From positions 1-64,000 of the forward strand of contig JAJQRA010000007.1 in assembly GCA_046533095.1 (NCBI GenBank): a stretch of DNA of 64,000 nt, given 5' to 3'. Positions 53,164 to 61,985 of this stretch are shown piece after piece (the first letter of the stretch is position 1; each line of letters starts with the position of its first letter). The position numbers were made by a program, and so were the translations under genes. Below the pieces are notes generated by a model. It was not told the origin of the DNA. It was given only the letters and a program-made list of their open reading frames with translations, and did not search any database. This DNA comes from ZAX-1 sp046533095 (GTDB lineage Bacteria > Bacillota > Clostridia > Lachnospirales > Lachnospiraceae).

Positions 53164-53284
53164 ATTCTTTCACGCCCCACCTTGTCTTTTCTTGTTTGGT
53201 TTCGGTATTTTGTTTCTCCTGATACTTTAAATAATCCGTTATTTTTCCCGTACTTTCAAATTTCATCCATTCTTTATCTGTCAT
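53102..53284 (-). CDS. yqzL: YqzL-family small protein
   Basis: 60 residues: MTDKEWMKFESTGKITDYLK fits the YqzL family found between era and recO in Firmicutes. AGGAGC precedes the ATG at 53284. The frame runs 62 bp into recO, so the two may be coupled in translation. The C-terminal half (KTRWGVKEYGANRSADGHG) overlaps recO and is longer than in Bacillus. The function is unknown. Confidence 0.75.
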   Translation of the reverse strand: MTDKEWMKFESTGKITDYLKYQEKQNTETKQEKTRWGVKEYGANRSADGHGAISGTYRGI

Positions 53285-53301
53285 GTATGTTGCTCCTGTG
53301 T

Positions 53302-53418
53302 GGTTTCCCTTATTCGATTTCTCTATTAGGTTTCCCCTATCCAGTTTCCCTATTAGGTTCCCCTTATTCGATTTCTCTATTAGGTTTCCCTTATTTGATT
53401 TCCCTATTAGGTTTTCCC
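53302..53418. repeat. 27-bp tandem repeat, 4.3 copies
   Basis: Units start at 53302, 53329, 53356 and 53383 with a partial copy at 53410. Each is close to GGTTTCCCTTATTCGATTTC plus TCTATTA, with a few substitutions. The array lies between yqzL and era. On the plus strand 27 bp gives a nine-residue repeat (GFPYSISLL), but nothing suggests that it is translated. Confidence 0.9.
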
Positions 53419-53461
53419 ATTACACAACAGATATACTGTATAAAATATGGTAGCTTTTACA

Positions 53462-54373
53462 CTATTTTTCTTCTTTATATCCAAAATTCTTTATGAGGAA
53501 ATCGCTGTCTCGCCAATCTTTTTTCACTTTTACCCAAAGTTTTAAATTTACATTTGTTTCCAATAACCGTTCTATTTCAAAGCGGGCATTGGTACCGATG
53601 GTTTTTAGCATGGTCCCCCCTTTGCCAATAATAATCCCCTTATGCGATTCCTTTTCACAAATAATCGTGGCATCAATGTCGATCAGCTTGGATTTTTTTC
53701 TTTGCTTCATTTGATCAATCGCAACAGCAAGCCCATGTGGAATTTCCTCATTTAATACGTGGAGTGCTTTTTCCCTTATTAATTCCGCTACAATTTGACG
53801 TTGTGGCTGATCTGTAATGGTATCTTCATCATAAAACATCGGTCCATATGTTAAGTATTTAAAAATCAAATCTACAAGTATGTCAGTATTTTCACCGCGC
53901 AATGCTGACAGGGGTACGATTTCTGCAAAGTCATATACCTGCCGGTATGTATCGATATATTTTAAAACTTCCTCCTTTTTTACGGTATCCACTTTATTGA
54001 TAATGAGTATGACAGGCGTCTGGGATTTTTCTAATTTTTCGATAATATGACGTTCGCCGGCACCGATAAAAGTTGACGGCTCTACGAGCCATAGTACAAC
54101 ATCTACTTCATTTAATGTCCGTTCCGCCACATTTACCATATATTCTCCAAGTTTATTTTTTGCCTTATGAATACCCGGTGTATCAAGAAAAATAATCTGC
54201 CCTTTTTCCAGGTCCGTATATACCGTCTGAATCCGGTTTCTGGTAGTCTGGGGCTTATTCGAAGTAATCGCAATCTTCTGCCCGATTAAATGGTTCATTA
54301 AGGTGGATTTTCCTACATTGGGCCTGCCAATCAAAGTCACAAAGCCCGATTTAAAACTACTGCTATTTAACAT
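53462..54373 (-). CDS. era: Ribosome-assembly GTPase Era
   Basis: 303 residues. G1 GRPNVGKSTLMNHLIGQ, G3 LDTPGIHKAKNKLGEYM, G4 NKVD and a C-terminal KH domain with HKGIIIGKGGTMLKTIG that binds the 3' end of 16S rRNA. Era helps mature the small ribosomal subunit. AGAGGAG precedes the ATG. It is followed on the same strand by yqzL and recO, as in other Firmicutes. Confidence 0.97.
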   Translation of the reverse strand: MLNSSSFKSGFVTLIGRPNVGKSTLMNHLIGQKIAITSNKPQTTRNRIQTVYTDLEKGQIIFLDTPGIHKAKNKLGEYMVNVAERTLNEVDVVLWLVEPSTFIGAGERHIIEKLEKSQTPVILIINKVDTVKKEEVLKYIDTYRQVYDFAEIVPLSALRGENTDILVDLIFKYLTYGPMFYDEDTITDQPQRQIVAELIREKALHVLNEEIPHGLAVAIDQMKQRKKSKLIDIDATIICEKESHKGIIIGKGGTMLKTIGTNARFEIERLLETNVNLKLWVKVKKDWRDSDFLIKNFGYKEEK

Positions 54374-54570
54374 AAAACTCCTCTTCTATCTGCTTTGGCA
54401 GATATATTTTACTATTTGTTACGATTCACCGTTAACTGTGAACGTACCATTTATGCGCACAAACTGCACAAAGAACGTGCGGGTTTGGCACATCAGCCCC
54501 CTGCACTTTTATGCAAAAAACGTAAAAAGTGGCTTCGTGGTAATGAACCGTGAATCGTAGCTAATTGTGA
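54374..54570. other. Intergenic region with short inverted repeats
   Basis: ATTCACCGTTAACTGTGAAC near 54424-54443 and CCGTGAATCG near 54549-54558 are loosely complementary. No gene or clear terminator was seen. Confidence 0.35.
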
Positions 54571-57498
54571 TCAATACAAATTTTCTAAATGAAGAAACAT
54601 CTTCTCATGTTCCCTTAATTTTTCTTCATTCCCAATCACACAAAGTGCATCTTGCTTTAATACGGACTCCATGAGATCGGCGAGGCTTCTTATACTTTCT
54701 TCATTTGCCGCCAGGACTTCATTGCGTTCTTGCTGCACGGCTTCTATTGTCAGTCCGGTCAAATAGGCATTTGCCGAACGGGCCACTTTTGCGGAGGGCG
54801 TCAAGGGTGCGTCCATATCACTAAATACCCCGATGACATATTTTGTCATATCACGTGCATCCACCGTGAAATTCCTTAAATAATCGGTAATTCCTTCATA
54901 TATTTCATTTGTGCTTACCAGATTTGGATCGCGATAGGATGTTACATAGCTGTCCCCTCTTCTGGAAAATCCACTCATACAGCCATATGCTCCGCCTTTT
55001 ACACGGATATTCAGCCACAAATAGTCATAGCTTAAAATCGCTTTTAATATTTTGAGCGCTCCAGTATAATGAAATCCCGCATCCTTAAAATTACCAGCTC
55101 TAGATACATATTGCACCTTAGAGGCATCCATAAACCCTTCGTTCTTTTTTGCAAGTGTCAAGGTAATGGATCCCTGCTTTTTAACAGGGTCAGTATAAAG
55201 TACGGAGGTTAGCGTCGGCACTTCTTTTTTAAATGCACAAAGCCCCTCTTCCTCTGCCCCTATACTGATGAGCAAGTTTTCCGGGCGAAACAAAACGTGC
55301 ATCAAGTTTGTTAATTTTTCAACAAGCTTTTTTTGTTCCGCTTTAAAATTGCTTTCTATTTGATCTACTGTGCGGTAAAAGTCGATCCCACCAAGCAGAT
55401 CCGTATATTTCGCCGGTTCAGAAAAATAGGACATCGCGCGTGTCATAGATGCAGAATGGCCGGATGAGCTAAGTGCCATTTGCAGTCTGGATTTTAACTG
55501 CGCAACGATTTCATAGATACGGTTCGTATCGGAAAAGCTGCTGGTAGATAGGATCGTTTCTATGAGTTCCATTGCCTTTTTGATTTCATGGTACAGCACT
55601 TTTGTCCTAATTTCAAATTTGACCGTAAAATCCTTATTTGCTACATTTGCATAAATTCCCACACTGCTAGAAACACCGCCAGTATGCAGATTGATTTCAT
55701 TCGCTAGCTCACGATAGGAATAAAGTTCCGTATCCACATAGCCAAGCACTGATTTTAGCAATCCCAGATAAGGAATATCTTCCTCTAAAATGCCTGATGT
55801 ATCAAACATCAGATTAATATATGCAATCTTGTTGGTATCGATACCATGATAGATGGCAGGTATATCGGACAATTTTATTTCTTTATTGTAATAAGGTTCT
55901 GCCTCTTTTTTTAAATCCTCACGGGTCAATAATGGAATTGCTTCTCGTTCTTCTTTTGTAGACGGCTCTTCTTGATATTTACGTAGGTGGTGTGTTTGAG
56001 CAACGATTTTTTCTTTGTCTTCTTGCTTTAGGGATTGCTTATACGCTCTTAGTTTCTCTTCTAGTTCTTTCTCTATTTTTGCATTCAGCCCTTTTTGCGG
56101 CTCTACTACTACAATGGATGCATGTGTATTTTCGATAAAATAGGTCTTGATGATATTTTCAAAATAGCCTGTGTCCACCTGCCCCTTTAAATATTCAATG
56201 ACGCCTAAAGCCCCTAGATGTGTAAACGGCCTAGATTCATCATACAGCCAACTATCCAGACATTGAATGCCAAAGAGCAGTCCTTTTGGAAAATGGCCAA
56301 AATCCGCCTCTCGATATTTAAATTCAATACTGTTTAGAGCTGCAAGCAATGATTTTTTATGAATTCCATCGTTTACCTGCTGAGTCAATACGGTACGGAT
56401 AATCGAAAGGAATTCTTCTTTTTTCTCTGGATCGCTGTTTTTTGCAATAATCGAAAAAATAGGCTGCAACGTACTATTGTCATAAGAACTCATGATGTCC
56501 TTTCCGATTTTTGCGTCCAAAAGCGCTTGCTTTAAGGGTGCGCCCGGTGCACTTAGCAGGGCATAGTCTAGGATGTCAAACGCAATATATAATTTTTCAT
56601 TCAAGATGGTATCAACGGCCAGATTATAGGACAGGTAGGTATTGTCTTTCGTAGGTTCCGTACTTGAAATGGAATAGGGCAAATGGATTTCTACCGGTTC
56701 TGTAAATGCCTTCTGCTCTGCGATTGCAGAATCTACCAAATCCAAATCGGAAAGGTCGAACTTACTTAAATACTGCTCGTCGATCCAGTTTAATTTCGCT
56801 TCCATATCCAAATCCCCATAGAGGTAAATATAGGAATTGGCAGGGTGGTAAAATTTCTTATGAAACGCTATAAATTCTTCATAGGATAGATCCGGTATAT
56901 CTTTTGGATCGCCACCGGATTCATATTGATAGGACGTATCCGGGAATAATGAAGTTAGGATTTCCCGCTCAAGAACTCCCTCAGGAGAAGAAAATGCACC
57001 TTTCATTTCATTATATACAACACCATTTAAGGTAATCGGCTCTTCTAAATCCTGCATTTCATAATGCCAGCCTTCTTGCTGAAAAATTTCACTTTTCTGA
57101 TATATATTTGGATAAAAAACTGCATCCAGGTATACATGCATCAGATTTTGAAAATCTTTTTCATTGCAAGATGCCACCGGATAGATTGTTTTATCTGGAT
57201 AGGTGATTGCATTTAAGAATGTGTTTAGCGAGCCCTTCGCCAGTTCTACAAACGGATCCTTTGCCGGAAACTGTTTGGAGCCACAGAGGACAGAATGTTC
57301 TAAAATGTGCGCCGCCCCCGTACTATCCTGTGCTGGGGTGCGAAACCCAATATAAAATACTTTGTTGTCATCGCCATTTGATATAAGGCACAATTTCGCC
57401 CCGCTTTTTTTATGCCTTAAAATATGCCCTTTGGATTTAATATCAGTCAATTCTTGTTCTTCTAATAATTCATATGCCTTACAATTTCTTAAATTCAT
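54571..57498 (-). CDS. M16C-family (PreP/Cym1-like) metallopeptidase
   Basis: 975 residues, the single-chain size of M16C peptidases that degrade short peptides inside a closed chamber. The inverted zinc motif HILEHSVLCGSKQFP (HxxEH) lies near residue 84. The M16C-associated linker (NKIAYINLMFDTSGILEEDI) and the second and third domains follow, with RVKGGAYGCMSGFSRRGDSY near the end. There is no signal peptide, so it is cytoplasmic. It follows a promoter (TTGACA at 57761-57756, 17 bp, TAGTGT at 57738-57733) with a long leader of about 235 bp in which nothing else was recognised. Confidence 0.93.
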   Translation of the reverse strand: MNLRNCKAYELLEEQELTDIKSKGHILRHKKSGAKLCLISNGDDNKVFYIGFRTPAQDSTGAAHILEHSVLCGSKQFPAKDPFVELAKGSLNTFLNAITYPDKTIYPVASCNEKDFQNLMHVYLDAVFYPNIYQKSEIFQQEGWHYEMQDLEEPITLNGVVYNEMKGAFSSPEGVLEREILTSLFPDTSYQYESGGDPKDIPDLSYEEFIAFHKKFYHPANSYIYLYGDLDMEAKLNWIDEQYLSKFDLSDLDLVDSAIAEQKAFTEPVEIHLPYSISSTEPTKDNTYLSYNLAVDTILNEKLYIAFDILDYALLSAPGAPLKQALLDAKIGKDIMSSYDNSTLQPIFSIIAKNSDPEKKEEFLSIIRTVLTQQVNDGIHKKSLLAALNSIEFKYREADFGHFPKGLLFGIQCLDSWLYDESRPFTHLGALGVIEYLKGQVDTGYFENIIKTYFIENTHASIVVVEPQKGLNAKIEKELEEKLRAYKQSLKQEDKEKIVAQTHHLRKYQEEPSTKEEREAIPLLTREDLKKEAEPYYNKEIKLSDIPAIYHGIDTNKIAYINLMFDTSGILEEDIPYLGLLKSVLGYVDTELYSYRELANEINLHTGGVSSSVGIYANVANKDFTVKFEIRTKVLYHEIKKAMELIETILSTSSFSDTNRIYEIVAQLKSRLQMALSSSGHSASMTRAMSYFSEPAKYTDLLGGIDFYRTVDQIESNFKAEQKKLVEKLTNLMHVLFRPENLLISIGAEEEGLCAFKKEVPTLTSVLYTDPVKKQGSITLTLAKKNEGFMDASKVQYVSRAGNFKDAGFHYTGALKILKAILSYDYLWLNIRVKGGAYGCMSGFSRRGDSYVTSYRDPNLVSTNEIYEGITDYLRNFTVDARDMTKYVIGVFSDMDAPLTPSAKVARSANAYLTGLTIEAVQQERNEVLAANEESIRSLADLMESVLKQDALCVIGNEEKLREHEKMFLHLENLY

Positions 57499-57732
57499 AT
57501 TTTTCTCCTCACATGAAGCACGATGGCATTTCTTTTTCCTTTACATTACAAAAAGAAGCTGTTACCAAATACAATGCAAACTTTCCTTTGATACTAGATA
57601 TAAAAATGATATCCCTATCATCCGTAGCAATAGGGGTTCATCTATTCTATCCGGTATATACACAAAAGAAGATGGCATTGTACAGCAGCCCCCTCACTCA
57701 TCCTTACAAACGCAATTACTTATCTGGAAACT

Positions 57733-57761
57733 ACACTAGCATAATTTCCTGCATTTGTCAA
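57733..57761 (-). promoter_or_regulatory. Probable promoter of the M16C peptidase gene
   Basis: Minus-strand TTGACA and TAGTGT spaced 17 bp, about 235 bp upstream of the start codon. Confidence 0.5.
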
Positions 57762-57811
57762 TGTAGGAAATAAATCAAATCATTGTGTTGCCTGCCCGTG
57801 CATCATTGCCT

Positions 57812-58705
57812 TTAAATTTCACTTTTCTTTATGGAAACCTCAAGTTGGCTATAGGGAGGCCCTATCTCATTTTCATCGAATTTATATTTAATTATTTCTG
57901 TTATTTCGCACTTAACCGCCCAAAAATCTTCTGCGGGCACCCAGAGTCTACAGGTGATTTTTATACTGCTTTCTTCCATTGATTCTATAAAGACCGACAC
58001 CTCTTCTTCCTTTATGCGCCTGTCTTCCTGCTCTAATATGCAGGTAAGGATCTTTTTCACCTTTTTTAGATCTGCCCGGTAGGAAATTCTCATGCTAATA
58101 TCCACCCGCCGCTTTCCATCTCCTGTTACATTGGTAATGCTGCTGTTTGACAATATTCCATTGGGTATAATGACAATTTTGTTGTCTGCTGTTGTTAATT
58201 TTGTGTAAAATAATTGTATTTCCGTAACAGTGCCTTCATTTTTACTGCTGTCTACAATATAGTCCCCAATTTTGAACGGTTTTATCAATAGAATTAATAC
58301 GCCCCCCGCAAAATTTGAAAGGCTTCCCTGCAAGGCCAGCCCTACCGCTAAACCCGCAGACCCAAGCAAGGTAATAATGGAAGAGGTTGTTACGCCAAAC
58401 ACACTGGCAATCATGACAAAGAGCAGAAAATATAAAACAGCCTTTGCAAAGGAAGCGAAAAACTGTTTTGCCCCCTCTTGCACATTCGCGCGTTCTAAGA
58501 ACCGTTCAAATGCCCGCAACACGAAGTGGATGAGTTTGGTTCCAATCACATATAGGAGCAGCACAACCAGGACTTTGTAAAGCAAAAAATTTAAAATGCC
58601 CGGTACGATATTAGGCGCCAATTCTTCTAAGTATTCCTTTATTATATTTGGCTTTAGATTCTCAAGCTCATCTAATGATTCGATATCCAGTTCTGATAGT
58701 ATCAT
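57812..58705 (-). CDS. Small-conductance mechanosensitive channel (MscS)
   Basis: About 297 residues. Three membrane helices; the pore helix reads LLGSAGLAVGLALQGSLSNF, rich in glycine and alanine as in MscS. The beta domain (KPFKIGDYIV and IPNGILSNSSITNVT) and the alpha/beta C-terminal domain follow. It relieves hypo-osmotic stress. The ATG at 58705 follows GGGAG; an upstream reading to 58858 is basic and cysteine-rich, overlaps the next gene and is rejected. It converges with nothing and may be cotranscribed with the DUF1015 gene 28 bp upstream. Confidence 0.93.
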   Translation of the reverse strand: MILSELDIESLDELENLKPNIIKEYLEELAPNIVPGILNFLLYKVLVVLLLYVIGTKLIHFVLRAFERFLERANVQEGAKQFFASFAKAVLYFLLFVMIASVFGVTTSSIITLLGSAGLAVGLALQGSLSNFAGGVLILLIKPFKIGDYIVDSSKNEGTVTEIQLFYTKLTTADNKIVIIPNGILSNSSITNVTGDGKRRVDISMRISYRADLKKVKKILTCILEQEDRRIKEEEVSVFIESMEESSIKITCRLWVPAEDFWAVKCEITEIIKYKFDENEIGPPYSQLEVSIKKSEI

Positions 58706-58733
58706 AAATAGGCTTCTCCCATCTATATATTTA

Positions 58734-59969
58734 CTAAATTTTATGTATAAACAGTCCACTTCGCAACTTTGGCTCAAACCAAGTGGATTTTGGCGGCATA
58801 AGCATGCCTGCATCTGCAACTTTAAATAGCTCCCCAATTGAAGTTGGGTACATAGCAAAAGCGACTTTACAATCAGTAGAAACCCTGCGTTCTAATTCCA
58901 ATCGTCCTCTTATCCCTCCGACAAAATCAATCCCTTTATCTGTTGTCGGGTCTGCTATGCCTAATACCGGTGACAACAACTTGTCTTGCAAAATGGAAAC
59001 GTCTAAGCCTTTTACCGGATCGCTGTTTCTATCCTGCTCTTTTACGGTGCAGGAATACCATTGCCTATTTAGATACATGGTAAAGTTTCCTTTTTCCGTT
59101 GGGCAGTTCGCATTTTGGTCGATTGGCTGAACATCAAAAATTTCTTCCACTTTTTTTAAAAATTCTGTTTCGCTGTATCCATTTAGGTCTTTGACAACAC
59201 GGTTGTAATCCATAATCATCAATTGGTCATCTGGAAATAGGACAGATAAGAAAAAGTTGAATTCTTCGGTTCCTGTATATTTTGGCTGTTCTTTGCGTCG
59301 CATCAACCCTACGTTTACCGCAGATGCCGCACGATGGTGGCCATCTGCTATATAAATTTCCCCGATTGCCGCAAAGGTATCCTCAATTTGCTTTATCTGA
59401 CCGGGCTCCTCCATTCGAAAGACACGATGGCGAACCTGATCCGGGGAAGTGAATTCATAAAGAGGCTGTTGCTCCATTGCCTTCTTGCTTATTTGGTGGA
59501 TTATTTCATTGGCACGATAAGCGAGAAATATGGGACCGGTCTGGGCATTGCATATGTTTACATGGTTGATTCGATCCTGCTCTTTTTCCGTTCTTGTATT
59601 TTCATGCTTTTTAATCACCTGATTTGTATAGTCATCGATAGAGGCACAGGCAACAAGCCCAATTTGTGCCCTGCCATTCATGGTAAGTTCATAGACATAA
59701 TAGCAACGCGTATTTTCCGTCACAAAATCTCCATCGCCTACCATTTGCCACAAGGTATCATGTGCCTTTTGGTATACTAAGGGGTCGTAAATATCGATTG
59801 TCGAATCAAACTGTGTTTCTGCACGGTCTATTTTTAAAAAAGAAAGCGGAGCCCTTAAGACCTCCGCTTTCGCCTCTTCCCTACTATATACGTCATAGGG
59901 CAGAGCCGCAATGTCGGATGCCTTTTTTGGCACTGGTCTGATGCAAAAAAATGGTTTTATAATCGCCAC
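58734..59969 (-). CDS. DUF1015 family protein
   Basis: 411 residues. Family marks: KPFFCIRPVPKKASDIAALP, PYDVYSREEAKAEV, a VLFPDDQLMIMDYNRVVKDL strand and IYIADGHHRAASAVNVGLM with paired histidines. The start is a GTG at 59969, seven bases after TGGAGGGA. DUF1015 proteins are widespread in clostridia, often near serine or phosphoserine metabolism genes; the biochemical role is not established. No such neighbour is seen here. Confidence 0.85.
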   Translation of the reverse strand: MAIIKPFFCIRPVPKKASDIAALPYDVYSREEAKAEVLRAPLSFLKIDRAETQFDSTIDIYDPLVYQKAHDTLWQMVGDGDFVTENTRCYYVYELTMNGRAQIGLVACASIDDYTNQVIKKHENTRTEKEQDRINHVNICNAQTGPIFLAYRANEIIHQISKKAMEQQPLYEFTSPDQVRHRVFRMEEPGQIKQIEDTFAAIGEIYIADGHHRAASAVNVGLMRRKEQPKYTGTEEFNFFLSVLFPDDQLMIMDYNRVVKDLNGYSETEFLKKVEEIFDVQPIDQNANCPTEKGNFTMYLNRQWYSCTVKEQDRNSDPVKGLDVSILQDKLLSPVLGIADPTTDKGIDFVGGIRGRLELERRVSTDCKVAFAMYPTSIGELFKVADAGMLMPPKSTWFEPKLRSGLFIHKI

Positions 59970-60001
59970 TGGATTGTCCCTCCATATATTTGTTCGTATT
60001 T

Positions 60002-60034
60002 AGGCAACTATTCAGGCGGTGTACTGAATCGTTG
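60002..60034. other. Hairpin AGGCAACTATTCAG at the head of a tandem repeat
   Basis: GCAACTATTCAG and CTGAATCGTTGC pair with one mismatch around GCGGTGTA. The AGGCAACTA arm also occurs at 8374-8382, so this may be a dispersed intergenic element. Confidence 0.6.
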
Positions 60035-60247
60035 CTTTGCATCTTCTGATAAACTATATGATTGAACATTAGTAGTTCAATCGTCAGATTCACGGCACGA
60101 AAAAAATGTGCCTTTTTATCAGAATCTGCTTTGCATCTTCTGATAAACTATATGATTGAACATTAGTAGTTCAATCGTCAGATTCACGGCACGAAAAAAA
60201 TGTGCCTTTTTATCAGAATCTGCTTTGCATCTTCTGATAAACTATAT
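60033..60247. repeat. 94-bp structured tandem repeat, 2.3 copies
   Basis: Units at 60033-60126 and 60127-60220, then 27 bases of a third, identical where compared. Each unit can fold into a three-way junction. The outer stem is TTCTGATAAA/TTTATCAGAA. The inner hairpins are GATTGAAC/GTTCAATC and GGCAC/GTGCC. Confidence 0.85.
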
Positions 60248-60385
60248 TATATCGTAATTACGATCATTTGTATACTGATTATTCTATTTCATCTAGCTTG
60301 GGCAACAAGCATATACCAAATTTCTAAAAATATTTGTATATTGATTAAACTTAAGAAAATTGACAAAACAAATTATTTTTTCTTA

Positions 60386-60414
60386 TTGACACTCTTCTTT
60401 AAATTATTTATAAT
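60386..60414 (+). promoter_or_regulatory. Promoter of the HD-domain gene
   Basis: TTGACA (60386-60391), 17 bp, TATAAT (60409-60414), both perfect, about 49 bp upstream of the start. Confidence 0.8.
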
Positions 60415-60462
60415 AATATCAGTTAAATGAGGAGTGCTTATTATAAAGTGGAGGGGATATCT

Positions 60463-61731
60463 ATGACGCATCAAACCTGTACCAATATAGTCGACATCAT
60501 TCGCAATGCTTGTCGGTATTCGAATACCTCACGCATTGCACACGGAGAGCGTGTCGCATATATACTAATGAAAATGCTCCAACAAGATTTTGAATTTACC
60601 GAGCAGGAAAAGCAGGATATCTTTATGCTCGGGCTTTTGCACGATGTAGGTGCTTATAAGAAAGATGACGCGGATTCTAGAAATCGTTTATCCGGATACG
60701 CTATGGATGATTCCGTTTTCGCCTATCTTCTTTTTAAAGCATTTTCACCAGTACCAGAGTATGCTGAATGTATTTTATATCACCACCACTATAAGGCACA
60801 ATACTATGCTGTTCCAATCTGTGAACGGCACCGAGAAATTGCCCATCTGATTTACCTTGCAGACTTTTTGGATACTTCTATTTTTTTAAATGGGACGAGT
60901 CTGCCCGATTTATTAAAAAAGCAGAAAGACACCATCTTCTGCGAAAAACATGCACAACAGTTTATGCGCTGCAATGCACAGTTTTCTATACTGGACAAAC
61001 TTTATTCCATGGAATACAAATCCGAATTAGATGAATATACGCATAGCACACTGTGTGTTAGTGCTTCCAAGCAGTATGCGTATTTAATGATGTTCCTTTT
61101 TTCCTTGGATTTTAGAGATGACTATACCGCATTACATACGAGCCACGCTTTATTTTTAAGCCAGAAATTCTTGGAGCGATTGGATGCCGCCAATGATGAT
61201 CGTGAAATCACACGCCTTTGCGTATTGCTCCACGATATCGGTCGGGTTGCACTTCCGCCGGCATCAATTTCTACGCTTAATTATGAGCTATATTTAAAAA
61301 GGATTCTTGACCGCTCCATTTTAGATGTTACAAAAAAAATTTTGGCAAGTGAAACAAGCCATAAAATTTTAAGTACAATTGAAGAGTCGTTTTTATTGCT
61401 GGGTTGCCTTTCTACCAATCGAAATGTATATTTTACACCTACACTCCAAGGGGAAATTACGGCACTTTCTTTTTTCATCAGCCATAATTTAACCAATTTT
61501 TCCTATATGGGCAAATTAAACCAGCATGATTTATTTCTCTTTATAAAACAACGATACGCAACGTGTGATTTAGACGACACTATTTTACTGACGCTTTGGA
61601 ATCATTATAAGGCTATTGAAAGGGAAGTGCTTCATAGCTGTAACGAAATGGCAGACATTTACCAAAAAATAAAAGATGACAACCATTTTCTAAATACCAT
61701 GTTGGTACACTATAATATGAAGTACCGGTGA
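60463..61731 (+). CDS. Tandem HD-domain protein (HD-GYP-like)
   Basis: 422 residues with two HD phosphohydrolase-type halves. The first has IAHGERVAYILMKML, LGLLHDVGAYKK and LYHHHYKA. The second has LHTSHALFLSQKF and LCVLLHDIGRVALP. HD-GYP enzymes hydrolyse cyclic dinucleotides, but here the GYP signature is not obvious, so another nucleotide or a sensory role is possible. The ATG at 60463 follows GTGGAGGGG; an earlier in-frame ATG is less well placed. It has its own promoter and terminator and is thus a single-gene unit. Confidence 0.8.
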   Translation: MTHQTCTNIVDIIRNACRYSNTSRIAHGERVAYILMKMLQQDFEFTEQEKQDIFMLGLLHDVGAYKKDDADSRNRLSGYAMDDSVFAYLLFKAFSPVPEYAECILYHHHYKAQYYAVPICERHREIAHLIYLADFLDTSIFLNGTSLPDLLKKQKDTIFCEKHAQQFMRCNAQFSILDKLYSMEYKSELDEYTHSTLCVSASKQYAYLMMFLFSLDFRDDYTALHTSHALFLSQKFLERLDAANDDREITRLCVLLHDIGRVALPPASISTLNYELYLKRILDRSILDVTKKILASETSHKILSTIEESFLLLGCLSTNRNVYFTPTLQGEITALSFFISHNLTNFSYMGKLNQHDLFLFIKQRYATCDLDDTILLTLWNHYKAIEREVLHSCNEMADIYQKIKDDNHFLNTMLVHYNMKYR

Positions 61732-61741
61732 ATTTAAATTT

Positions 61742-61781
61742 AAGTATAAAAAGGTGACCAAAATGTCATCCTTTTATACTT
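61742..61781 (+). terminator. Terminator of the HD-domain gene
   Basis: AAGTATAAAAAGGTGAC and GTCATCCTTTTATACTT form a long stem with one mismatch around a 6-base loop, followed by TCTTT. Confidence 0.85.
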
Positions 61782-61828
61782 CTTTAAAAACAAAGAATAG
61801 AGATTGTCTGCTGTTTTTTTACAAAAAA

Positions 61829-61868
61829 AGTCCTGCTATCGTTGGCAAAAGCCAGCAACAACAGGACT
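61829..61868 (-). terminator. Terminator of the desulfoferrodoxin gene
   Basis: AGTCCTG/CAGGACT outer arms and a GTTGGC/GCCAGC inner stem around AAAA. The A-run on the left gives the U-tract on the minus strand. Confidence 0.75.
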
Positions 61869-61889
61869 CTTTTGTTCGGTTCATCCGTC

Positions 61890-61985
61890 TTTTTACACAT
61901 TGGCAATTTTAGCTATCCATCGTTTTTCGCATTGGCAATTTCAGACATCCGCCTTTTGCACATTGGCAATTTCAGACATCCGCTT
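61890..61985. repeat. 31-32-bp tandem repeat at the 3' end of dfx
   Basis: Three imperfect copies carry ATTGGCAAT at 61899, 61931 and 61962. The most gene-proximal units include GACATCCGC, which is also the complement of the last codons and stop of the gene. Confidence 0.85.

Noticed and set aside
53302..53418. Possible CRISPR array
   Set aside because: The units are contiguous with no spacers, and no cas genes are present.
53155..53496. Plus-strand frame with a repeated GFPYSISLL peptide
   Set aside because: It is antisense to yqzL and era, and the peptide repeat simply follows from a 27-bp DNA repeat.
60200..60430. Hydrophobic 76-codon plus-strand frame
   Set aside because: It starts inside the 94-bp repeat, has no ribosome binding site and overlaps the promoter of the HD-domain gene.
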